From Leishmania infantum JPCM5 (taxonomy: Eukaryota; Euglenozoa; Kinetoplastea; Trypanosomatida; Trypanosomatidae): a DNA stretch of 64,000 bases. Made by a program: the position numbers and the translations under genes. Where the stretch lies: positions 1,035,929 through 1,099,928 of the forward strand of contig NC_009417.2 of NCBI RefSeq assembly GCF_000002875.2. The letters run 5' to 3'. Shown piece by piece: positions 1-11,200 of this stretch. Within the stretch, counting starts at the first letter, position 1, and each line of letters begins with the position of its first letter. The notes beneath the pieces are model-generated. The model had not been told where the DNA came from. It saw only the letters and a program-made list of their open reading frames with translations, and did no database searches.

Positions 1-1574
1 GGAGGGGAGAGAGAAAGAGAGAGGGAGACGCACACAGACACACACGCACACACACAGAGAGACGGTTTGCCCACTACAGGTTCCCTCATATGCTCTTTTT
101 GCTTTTCGCTGATGGTTTTATTTTTCCTTTTCCTTGATCGGTCGACTCGCACACGGGCTACGTGACGGGTTTGCCGTATGTCTTTTCCTCTGTCTGTGTC
201 TCTGCCCGTCGCCCTCTCTCGTCAAGCCTCGCACGACCAAACACATCAGCGCCGATCTACTTATCTGCTCGCTTCTGTAACGCTGCCTTTGTGCAGTACT
301 TTGGACGGGAAAAGCGTTCACCTCTTATTCGCTGTTGAGCTTCCCCCCTCTTCCCGTCCCTGTCCCCGTCCTAAGCCGTATCCCTCTCTCTGGTGGGCAA
401 GGGGAACGTCCTTACACCTGACGTCGTCGCTTGCTCCGCTTTCTTTGATCGCCGCTCCCTATGGTTTGCTGCGGTGACGCGTTTGAGTTCGACGCTGACT
501 TTGCGGATGGTTGTCGCAGGACTTGTCGAGGGATGCTTGGAGAGGGTGCGTGCGCGTGTGTGTGTCGGTGGGAGGAGAAAGGGGAGAGGAGGGAGTGGGG
601 GGAGAACAATGAGAGGGCAATAGAGAAAATGGAACGAAGAGCCGGCGTGTGCGTCGAAGTCCCTGCACGCACGTGCGCGTGCGCACGAGTTCCACTTGTA
701 ATCCTGCGTAATGCAAGACGACGAATCACAAAAGAAGCCCAGTGGAGAGAGTGAGAAGGGCGAGGTTCACAAGGGCAGTCTACACAGAGGCTGCAATTTG
801 TCAAGCGAACAGCGATGCACATCGGAGTGTTGGTTCCTGCTTCCCGGCACACGCGCGTTGAGGAGCGCAGAGCGAGCACGCACCTGCTTTGTGCTTGGCA
901 ATAAGTACCAGAATTTTTTATGGTGCGACCTGGGTGGTGGTGGTGGTGGTGTACACATCAAGGGTGTGCGGCACAATGCGTCAAGACGCAAAACAACGCT
1001 TGACTGTGTCTTCACCCCCCCCCCCCGCCGCCACTGCCGTGTCCTCTCTCTATAGCAGCTTCACTGGGCAGATAAATGGGCGAGCCGCCGCGAAACACAG
1101 CATGATGTGTTCTCTTGCCGGCTCATGCTTGGACGCGCCACTGTACGACCGCACACTCATGACCCCTCCTCTCAATCACTGTTGCATCTTTGCTGCGGTG
1201 CACCTCCCACGCAGCGCAGCGTTTTTCACATGCCTCGTGATGCTCCCCTTTTTGCGTTCCCCTTTTGGCGAGGCCAGCCTGCTCGATAACATGTTCCGCC
1301 TCCCTTCGCTTCCCTCTACCTTCTCTGGCAAGGCACCCCACCGTCTACCATTTCCCCACGTGTCGTTGTCGTCGCAGTCGACACGGCACCTTTTTGTTTG
1401 GTTTCGCTTTTGCCCTACCTGAGAAATGGGCACATGCGCGTGCATCCTCGCCCTCCCGGCCCTCTCGGTGTCTCGGGCTTGTTCGTGTACGTCGACGCAT
1501 AGGCGCTTCTACTCTGCACGCTCTCCAGCACCGTACTTTTTCCCGATTTCTACGTCTGGCGAGACGGCGAAAAC
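1..1574. other. Non-coding spacer, no gene seen
   Basis: No reading frame here has the codon pattern or domain content of a protein; the open frames present are short and low-complexity. The first 60 bases are GA-rich and run into CA repeats. There is a GGT run near 935-950 and a long C run at about 1015-1027. A pyrimidine-rich stretch just before 1575 could have served as the trans-splice acceptor of the pseudogene that follows. Confidence 0.6.
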
Positions 1575-2865
1575 ATGTCTGAGGCGCACAGTGAGCTAGA
1601 GAAGCGGCTTGAATAGCACTAGCGCCACCACTACGTGGTGCACGTAGCGTTGTGGGACACGCACAGCATGAACCCATCGAAAGGGTAGCAGGCCCACGGC
1701 GAAGAGACGGGTCTGCTCACATGACACAAGCACGAGCTGCAGACAAACGTCTGCATCGGGAAACTGCCGGCGGCCGTCGCGTCGGATGCGGACAAACTAA
1801 GGGACATTGCCCAGGAGAACGTTTGCGGGATGCTACGGCGCCCACCAGTCCGAGCCAGCACTGCCGGTTGTGTTTGTGGCCCGCAAGGCCAAGCACACGA
1901 CGGAGGAGAAGGCCTAATGGACAAGTGCACACACACAGAACAACTTTGCGCTCCATGAGCCGGGCCTGAATCAGTGCTTCAAGGGTGCGCGTGAGGAGGC
2001 GCGCTACGGAAGCTCCATCTTTGGACGCCACCAGTCACTGCTCCACCGTCGACCTGTGCGAGAGCGGCATGTCGATGGAGCGCGTCGATGCCGCGCTCAA
2101 GGGAAGCAAGCTATGCTTGCCGCCGTTTCTCAAGAGTTTCCTTGCAGCCACACAGGAACTGCTAGCGGATACGGTGCTGCGGTGTAGGCCGGCGCTGGCT
2201 TTGCAGCGGGAGCTGTTCGCCGAGCTCGCGCTGCAAATGCGGGGAAGGGTCTGCCTAGACCCCTCCCCGCATCCTTTCGGCGGCAGGGCGCGAGAGGAAA
2301 CGCGCACCACCACAAACGAAAGCACCGCCGCGTGCGTGAAGACAATGCATATGACGCGCGAGTGAGGGTACTCACTCTAAAAACGTGAGCGTTGACCCTA
2401 CTGGCGCAAGCGTGGGCAGCTCATCGCCGTGGTCTGCTCCACGGGCCACTCACGAAAGGTAGCCACGTGTGCGCTGGGTTGTTCACGGTCGATCCAGCGC
2501 CTTAGCGGCGTATGTGGCGCCAGTGCTGTCATCGCTAAGAGCGCGATGGCATATGCTTTGTCCTTGCTGGGAATGTGCGCCATGTGTAACAGCGCGTGCA
2601 GGCTGGGGCGCTTCCTCACATACACGCTAGAGCCCATGTACGCGGCGCCGCTGATAGCGAGCGGCAATCGCGAAATCAGCGAAGGCGAGGTAAACGAGGC
2701 GATTCACGCTGGCCAGCTGCAGTCTATTCTGAACTAGCAGAGCGGGAAAATTCTGGGAGAATGGGAGCCGCGACAGAACGGGGGAGCTCATCCTGTGAGG
2801 CCCACCAGTGAGGCGCTGAATCCGCCGTACTTGGAAGGACTCATACGACCGCCGCTTCCTGTGCA
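1575..2865 (+). pseudogene. Decayed M32 (Taq-type) metallocarboxypeptidase pseudogene
   Basis: Read across frames, this stretch follows an M32 carboxypeptidase from start to end. The ATG at 1575 opens an N-terminal segment that soon reaches the family's WD...MNP motif (about 1650-1670). A lysine/tryptophan block follows (ARKAKHTTEEKA, then W.SAHTQNNFA.HEPGL, 1880-1975), then the LCESGMSMERVDAALK region (2050-2100), the DPSPHPFGG motif equivalent to the M32 HPF motif (about 2255-2285), TYTLEPMYAA (equivalent to the FPTYTLG.MYAAQ motif, about 2615-2645) and a C-terminal EALNPPYLEG block (about 2810-2845). In-frame stops are seen at 1614, 1620, 1686, 1722, 1915, 2363, 2378, 2393 and 2735. The frame changes near 1831 and 2046. 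The HEXXH active site and the stretch after it are missing or scrambled: about 260 bases stand where roughly 500 are expected. The family catalyses C-terminal amino-acid removal with a metal ion; this copy cannot make a working enzyme. The family call is mine by eye; no alignment was run. Confidence 0.8.
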
Positions 2866-5227
2866 GCGAGGTTTGGGTGCAAGAGTTGATGGCTGGTCTC
2901 TTCGCGTGCTGTATGACGTTCTGCTCCTCTCTCCTCTGCTATCTTTGGAGGGCATCGGGGCAGAAGGCCCTCTGGCGATGCACGGTGGGCAGCCCTCGTG
3001 GGCTGGGGCGCAGGGCGAGAGGGTGTGCTTCTCCAGAGAGCGGTGCCACAAACACACGTCTTGCTCCTTGTTGGATGTCGATGTATCGCCGTGCCGGCGC
3101 CTTTCTCCCCACCTCTCCCCACTTTGGGTACCACGGGAGTCGGAATACGACGAGGCACGGCGGTGAGTCAAAGCAGCCGCGGCGCTTCTTCTGCCTTTGG
3201 GTCTGATGTCGGTGGTGTCGCCCTTTTTCTGGCGCACTTCTCTCTCTGTCACCACCTATATCTGCTTGTACGCGCAACATGCCGGAACTGGCAGAGGAGA
3301 GGTGGGTAATCGACAAGCATGTCTAGTAAGTCCCAAGCAAGCACGCACATCTTCTCACCAGTCAAGCCGCTCCTCTCGGTCTTCTGTGACAGTGCGCTCT
3401 TCTCTGCCTCGTCACCGTCTTATCTTCGCCGGCCCACAACGGTGCACGTGAGAGCGGCGCTCCCATGTCGCATCTGGGCTGCTTGACGGCAGAGGGGTGA
3501 GCGGGAGGGGGTGGGGCGGAGGAAAAAAGGGCGTTAGGTGATGAGGATCTGGAGAAGGTCGACATGGATGATGGTGAATATATCGAGAGCGAAATGCCCG
3601 GGTTATGTGGTTGTCAAACCGCTTTTTTTTTACCGAAGCTCGCTCAGCGGTCGGCTCCCTCCGCACTTCGCCGACGCCACCATATCCGCTTGTTCACCGC
3701 CTCTGTCGCCTTCTTTTCTTTTGGCGGGGGGGGGAGGTGGACTGCAGGGCACGATGGTCGTATTGGCTGGGGACACTCGCGAGACGCAAAGGCCTGGGGG
3801 AAAACAAAAGGCGGACAAACCGAAGGAGAACACGGAACATTCGCGAAGGATGGGTGACGCATGGTCGGCAAAGAATGTGTCTGTGCAGGTGCCTGAGTGG
3901 AGTAGCTGTCCTCATCGCAAAGGTTGTGGATATGGATCGAAGCTTTTCACGCTTCATCACCCCCTCCCCTCACTCTCTCGCTTCTGTTCTGTCGGAGATT
4001 CCAATGGTGGTTGCGTGCCCCGCGCGCGTGCTGGTGTGGCGTGCGCATACTCGACTGAGAGGAGGGCGGTTGCTGCTCCGACGCATTCGACGGCGACTCT
4101 TCCTTGGCTGGGCGCCAAGCGTTGCTGCGGAGTTATGCCTCTGCTTAGCTTTCGTGTGCCTAACTCGTCTCCATCTTTTTTTTTTTGCAATATCATCCGC
4201 ACGTGCACCTCCTGCGTTCTTATCGGCCACCCCAACCTTTTCCACTCCAACAAGCCACACGCCCACGTATACCTCACACCCCTCTCTCTTCTATTCGATC
4301 GCATCTCCTACGCAGCCGTAGCTCCTTGGCTGTCCTCTGCATAGAGCCTGGGGCAACAGAGAAGCGTTTATTGCGCGCTTTCTCTGCTGTTATTTGTTCT
4401 ACGTCTCATTCTTCTTCATCGGCTTATTCCTCCGCCTCCTCTCAGCCTGCACCGTGTGGCGCAGGTGAGTCAACTGCTCGCGCTAGCGTGGTAGAGCTTC
4501 CTTCTCTTACCCCCTCCCCCGCCTCGGGCACGGTACGAGCTGTCTTCATTGCTCGCACGGCGTGGGAGTCTCAAGCTAGGATTGGTGTCTCTGCGTCTCT
4601 CGTACTCTCGCGAGAAAAGGAAAGCCTAGCATTGGTGAGGGTGCTCAGGGGAGGGGCTTACCGTTGCTGTTTCCGTGCTGGGGCTTCGACTCTTGAGGGG
4701 AGGAGTGTCAACCACGCCCGCTTCTCGTCCATCGCGCGCTGTGGATCTTGTGTTGGCCCCACCCAGTGACGCCTTTATTGAGCTGGTTCCTTTTTCTTCC
4801 GCTGACGGCTTCTCACCCCCTCCTCCCTTTTTCAGAGGTCGCGGTCAACTCCGTCGAGCGTTGGCGACGGGTGGCCTGGGAGTGCGTGGTTTTGTGTGCT
4901 AGGAATGCTCGGCTGTTCCTTCTTCCTTTTTTTCTCTCTGTCGGCGATTGGCACCTCTAGCTCCTCCTCGCATCCCTGTTCGGACACCACGGACACACAC
5001 ACACACACACACACACACAGAGCTTACACCTTCCTTCATAAACCCCGCCTGACCGTCGTCTCACCCTCTCTCACGGAGTGACCTCGTGCCACACGTGCTC
5101 CTTCACGCGTTCCTGCACTGAAGTCAGGTGCACATCTTCTTCCTGGGCTATTGGCTAGGTGTGTCTCTCCGCTCTGGGCTGATCACATGCGGAGACGGAC
5201 AGTGCAGGGGAGACCGCAGTTCAAGAG
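2866..5227. other. Long spacer with kinesin 5' flank, no gene seen
   Basis: About 2.4 kb without a convincing gene. The longest open frames (for example 3538-4344) translate to low-complexity, Cys/Ser/Pro-rich protein typical of Leishmania intergenic DNA. Several long pyrimidine tracts followed by AG are present (4800-4834, 4915-4960), any of which could serve as the trans-splice acceptor for the kinesin gene. A (CA)n tract lies at about 4992-5018. Confidence 0.6.
4992..5018. repeat. (CA)n microsatellite
   Basis: An uninterrupted CA dinucleotide run of about 13 units lies 200 bases upstream of the kinesin start. Such runs recur in most spacers of this window. Confidence 0.9.
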
Positions 5228-8200
5228 ATGAGCGAGAGCTCGAAGGGTGCTTCTCAGGAGGCAGATTTGAGCCGGGCCCCGTCGCCAACAAACTCTAGAG
5301 ATCAGAGCGCCGAGCCAAACACCGGCTACGAGGAAGGACGGATCACTGTAAGTGTCCGCGTGCGGCCACTCAACGCACGCGAGACGAAGCTGAACTCCGG
5401 GAGCTGCATTGCTCCGCTTGCAGCGTACAACACTCTCTACATCCTCCCGCCAGGGGAATCGGAGCAGGATGTGAATGCGCTGCTCGCCGTCGACCCGCAT
5501 CTGCGCGGCACCCGCCACCACCGCTTCACCTTTGACCATGTCTACCCAGTGGATTCCACACAGGAGCAGGTGTACGAGCAGATCGGGCGACCGGTGCTAC
5601 AGTCCAGCTTCCGCGGCTACCACACGTGCATTTTCGCCTATGGCCAGACAGGCAGTGGGAAGAGCTACTGCATGATGGGCGCCGATGGCGGCTGCTGCAT
5701 CGACGACGCACCGGGCATTATCCCGCGCCTCTGCCGTGAAGTTTTTATCGAGATGGACAAGGTAAAGCAAGCTGCCATGGCAAACGAGGAGAACGTGGAC
5801 TTCAGCGTCTACGTCAGCTACCTCGAAATCTACAGGGAACGCGTGCGCTCCCTCTTGAACGAGGTACACGATGCCAGGATTGTGACAGCCGGCAACGAGG
5901 AGTATGGGTCTGCCTCGCTGCGGGCCGTATCGGGGTCTCTGCGTCGCCAGGGCCTGCTTCACGCGGCTGACTCGGCGGATGCCGCCCTGCGCGTGCGCGA
6001 GCACCCGACCCTCGGCGTCTATGTGGAAGGACTCGCCGAAATTTCCGTGACGAGTGAGGAGCAGGTGCTACGACTCATGGTGCGAGGGAATCAGCGCCGG
6101 CACATGGCATCGACCCGCATGAACGAAACGTCAAGCCGCTCGCACGCCATCTTTACGCTGCAGCTGCTGCAGAAGCGGACACGCGCCGTCCCGCCCGGCG
6201 AGGGTGGCTCTGGCGGCACGATCACAGAGGCACCATCCACCGCCGTGGCGACAATGACGACACAGCTGGGTGCCAAGATCAACTTGGTGGATCTTGCCGG
6301 CAGCGAGCGTGCCAAGGCAACCGGGGCGGATGGCGACACCCTCAAGGAAGGCGCGCAGATCAACAAGTCTCTCACAACACTCGGCATTGTCATCAATTCC
6401 TTGGCCGCCCAGTCCATCGCCACCGCCAGCAGTTCCACTGGGCAGTCGCCAATGAAGTCCGCTGCTGCATCGAAGCGGCACATACCCTACCGAGACTCGA
6501 CACTCACCTTCCTCTTGAAGGAGTCCCTAGGTGGCAATAGCAAAACCTTCATGATTGCCACCGTTAGCCCCAGCGCCGACAGCTACGACGAGTCGCTCAG
6601 CACACTCCGGTACGCAGATAGGGCCAAGTCCATCATGATAAAGGCGTTTGTGAATGAAACGGCCGGCGACAAGCGCATACGAGAGCTGGAGAAAGAGGTG
6701 ATGCGGCTTCGCGAGCAAATTCGCTCGCTGCTCAGTGCCGAAGCGAGGCGCTCCTCCACTCCGATGGCGACGCCGGCAGCAACACCGGTGGCGCTCACGG
6801 ACGGCGACTCGTTGCTTCAGCCCTCACTCGTAGGAGACGGTGACGGCAATGCTGTCGAGGGCAAGTGGATTGACCAGGACAAGAACGGCAGCCGTGAGAC
6901 GGGCATGACGCACTCATCGGCAAGCGGTAGGGAGGTGTCAATCGTGCCCGATGGTGATGCGGACCTGCAGGCGCCGCACGCCGGCTTCAACGACCATGCG
7001 GGCAGTGGCGCGGTGGCACCAGAGCCAGTGTCACCAGTGGCAGACACTCCTGTCGCGTCCCGCGCCGAATTTGTGGCAACGCTGCAGTCGGAGCTGCGTC
7101 GTGCAGAGGAAATGATTCGGCAGATGTCTGCGTCCGAGGCAGAGCGCAACGCGCACATTGCCCAGCTTGTGAAGCGGCATGAGGAGGAGCAAGCGGCGAT
7201 GCGGGCTGCGGCGGCGGCGATGGCGGCGGCGGTGGCAACGAAGGACGCCGAGAATTATGCCCCCGGCGCAGTGACGGCGACGATGCGGCTGTGTCGCGAT
7301 GAGCCGTATCTGCTAAACATGGACGGGGCGGGTGACTGGGTCGTCGCGCATCTTGGTCCCGGCGAGACGCTTGTAGGGGTGTTTCCGCCCAACGGTGGCG
7401 CCGCCAATAACACTGCAGCGGCGACATCTACCGCGAAGGGGAATGAGGGCAGTGAAGTCGGAAGCTCATCAACATCGTTCGACTCATCTCTCGTGCTTCC
7501 ATCGTATCGTACCGGCTCCGACGCCGATGCGAATGGGGCAGCACCCGATGAAGGCGCCGACGTGCGACATGTTCGGCTGCCAAGAGAGTTTGGCGAGGGC
7601 GTTGGTGGACCGCACTGCATCCTTGAGCGCTTGAAGGCGACGGGCACTGCCGCGACGGCTAGCTCGACAACGACACTCAGGGCGTGCGCAGGGTACGAGA
7701 CGTACGTAATCCGTCCCATGTATCGTAGCCCATTTGTCGTCAAGGACGGCGACACGCTCCTCCTGCAGAACGGAGACGTGCTGGACATCGGTGCCGACCA
7801 CATCCAGCTCAAGTACATGGACCCTGCAGAGCCCCCCTTGACTGCGCGTGGGCGGAGAACAGTTCGCATGGAAACGACCGCATACGTCGGCGGTGACAGC
7901 CAGAGTGTCGATTGGGCTGAGAGCGATCGCGGCATGAGTTCGGCGGCGGCTTCCCCTGCCTCCGCAGGCTACAAGGAGGAGGAGGCGTTGATGTCGCTGA
8001 AGCGTTTTATCGGTTCCTCTGAGGAGCACCCGGACAAGGAGGGCGTGCGTGAGGAGGCGCGCGAGACACGCGGTGCCTCTGGGGACGGCGACGGCTGTGA
8101 GGGTGGTGGCGTGGAGACGGCGTCGTCTTTCGATAGGGAATCCTTACATTCGGTCTTCGACGACGAGTACTCGACTTCCGCCGCCGCCGACGACTACAAC

Positions 8201-11200
8201 GACGAGGGCATTGGCGGACGACGAAACAGTCGTGAGGCCGGTATCAGCACCACCGTAGCGACGCCGCAGCAGCCATCTAGACCCCTCATTCCCACCCTGG
8301 CCTTGGGCAAGGCGCTCCCAGCGAACCGGCTCTCAACGCCTCCGCCACAGCGGATGCCCCAACGGGATTATCAGGCGACCAGAGTGCCCTTCGACACGGC
8401 GAGCGCCAACGCTAAGAATTCGGCATCCTCTGTAATACTGTCGGACTCGGAAGACCATTCAACTGCGAGCCCCTCGGTGAACGAGGGCATTAAGGCACCT
8501 AGCCTTCCGATCCCCCTTCAGCGCCGGCCGACGCCGGCAGCTGTTGCGGTTGTGAAGACGCGAGTGCCGAGCAAGCGCGTCCCACAGACGGCGCACCTGA
8601 ACCCCAACTCTGCGTTGCCCCTGTCAGAGTTGCAGTGGATGCGCTCCAAGGCGCCGTCGAAGTCATACCGCAGTGAGCCTCCACCACGCTTTGTGGGCCG
8701 CTACAATCTCGTCCTCGTGGGGCCATCCGGCAGCGGCAAGAGCAGTCTTGTGCGGAACTTGCAGACCGAGGACACGCCATGGCTGCAGTCTGCTTTCTCA
8801 ACGCTCATGGCCACCGGGCGCGCCTACGCGGGCGCCGATGCCGACGGCAACACACCAGCCTCCGCGGAGACGCATCCCACGATCGGCATTCACACCACCA
8901 CGCTGACGGCCGCCGGCGCGACACCGATGCGCCTTCACGTGTACGAGCTTGGCGGCACGCCGTGCTTTAGCCCACTACTAGACCAACTCCCATCCCGCCG
9001 GCTGACATACTTGTTGTGCTTCCCGCTAGACGGCGGACCGTCGCTCGTTGCCCTGCGCGGCATTGTCGAAGACATTTTGTGCCGCACGGACAGTCACACG
9101 GTGTCACTGGTGCTGGTTGCCACACACGCGCACCACAGCAGCGCTGCCGATGGCAAGGGCGGTGGCGGCAGCCTCTTCTCTCGCCGCCTTCCAGCCGTGC
9201 GACAGGAGATGCTGCGAGCTCAGATGGAAGAGGTGGAGCTGCAGGTGGTCAGCCTCATTCAGATGCTGCAGCCGTATGCGCAGCTGCGTCCTACAGTGGT
9301 GGGCCGGTTCGCAGTTGACAACGTGCACCGCCAAGTGTACTCGACCGGGTATCGGGCCGTGGAGGGGTTTCCCGAGTGGCTGCAGTGGCTCGGAGACCTG
9401 GCGCGCGACCGGTGCCGGAGTGATGTGGATTTTGCCAGCGGACTCGTGCCTGCACGGTGCATGGAGCTCAGCCGACAGGTGGGTCTGTTGCGGGAGCGTG
9501 GCAAGTGGTGCCTGTCTCTGCGCGACTTCAAGGCGCTGGCAACGGCAGTCAGCACGCAGTACGACACAGCCGAAGCCGCGAGCGCCTCTCTCGCTCGAGA
9601 CACGCTGCGCCAGCACGTGCAGCTGCTCGCAGACTGGGGCGTGCTGGCGCACCGCTTTCGAAGCACACCGCTACGTCAACATGTGGTTCTTGATGTAGCG
9701 TGGCTCTGCCGTGTGCTGACAACGCTGGCGTGCTGCGCGCTGGTGGGCCAAGCGGAGTCTGGTGGGCCCAGCACCGTGGATGCCGCTAGGATGGTTGCCG
9801 CGGCCGGAAAGCGAGACACGGCGCTTCTGAATCGAAAACACCCGGCACTGCGTATCTTGCTCACCCCCGAGGCGGCGCGAATCGTCGATGTGGTGAAAGT
9901 CGTGACTATGGACACGGCGTGCCTTCTTCGCTATGGTGTCTTGCCGATGCCCGTTCTCGTTACGATGCTGGAGCCCCACTTCAAACCATGTGACAGTGAG
10001 GGAGCCGCCAGCGGCAGCCTCGAGGAAGGCATGAGTGCCCTGAGGAGAACAGACAACCTCGCCGTCGCTGGCTGCGACCCCGCTGCGGGCAACGTGCGCT
10101 ATAGCGTTCCGCTGGCTGGTGTACTCGAACTCCTTGTACTGTGCGACGTTATCATTCTGGGGCACAAGCTGTTGCTCAGTCCATCCGCCGAGGAGGCGGC
10201 TCGAACTTCTACGGCGCCGCCGCAGGATTTAGTGGGGTGCTCACGCAGTCTTCCCGTGTCTGCCGCATCACAGCAGCAAGGGGGCCGTGTACACGATGAC
10301 GACGACCGCAGCCTAGATGACATCAACCCGGCGGAGGAGGGCTTTGTTGTGTACCCGCTGAGTTGTCGCACCCCCGCATCTGCTGGCGTCACGTGGCTTT
10401 TCCCGTGCTTCCTCTCCGGTCCGTTCTACATGTTCAAGCTCGACATGGTGCCACGCAACTTCTTCCCAAAGCTCATGTGCCGCCTGGCCACGGTATCGGA
10501 CAAGATCTACCTCGGCCCTGTGCAGTCGCATAGCTGGAGTTCACCGACTCGGTGGCGGGCAACGGATGCGACGCGTGGGCGAGGTGTTGTTGGCGGGAGA
10601 ACACCGGTGGCGCACGGCCCGTTCGACACCTACTTTTCGGAATGCGCTGGTAGGTCGTTTGTGCTGCCTCGATTCTCGACGTACTTGGCGCAGACCACCG
10701 CCGAGGTCTCACCGCGAAGACGAGAGGGACTATGGTTTGATGCAGCATGGCTGGTGTACAAGGAGTCGGCGCACGACGATGACTGCGAAGGCGACAACTG
10801 CCGCGTGCTTGTGCGGTTGGTACACCACAGTGTGTTCCTGTCTTTCCACTGCCACCAGGCAGGCTCGTCGTTGGGCATGAGCGGTGGCGGTGCTAGCCCT
10901 GGCGTTCAGGATTTTTACGAAGCCGTTCTCGAAGCGGTTCGGCACGTGGTAGAGGAGTTCCCCGGAGGCAAGTGCAGCGAGTCCATGCAGTGCTGTGTTG
11001 ACCCTGCGATACTGCTCGAGCTGGAGGTGAAGCATCCTGCCGTTCAGTCCGACCAAGAGACGGCAGCCCTGGAGCGCCACGTGCGATTTGCCAGCATCAA
11101 CGACAACCTCAACAGCCTTGAGCGCGTGCTTGCCAAGAGCGGCTCGGCGCTGTGGACCGCCCGCACCGCCCGCCGCTCTCATACGTCACGTTCGGAAGAT

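Noticed and set aside
1575..2865. Decayed Argonaute/PIWI gene, suggested by the chromosome context and a C-terminal AYALSLLG...MYAAPL stretch
   Set aside because: When the frames were joined conceptually, the order of motifs (WD...MNP, EPGL, SPHPF, TYTL..MYAA, EALNP.YLE) fitted M32 carboxypeptidase along the whole length. The span from start codon to end also suits M32 with a deletion, not a protein of about 900 residues.
3538..4344. 268-residue open frame
   Set aside because: Low-complexity, Cys/Ser/Pro-rich translation with homopolymer runs read through; it overlaps another equally long frame (3605-4321) of the same character.
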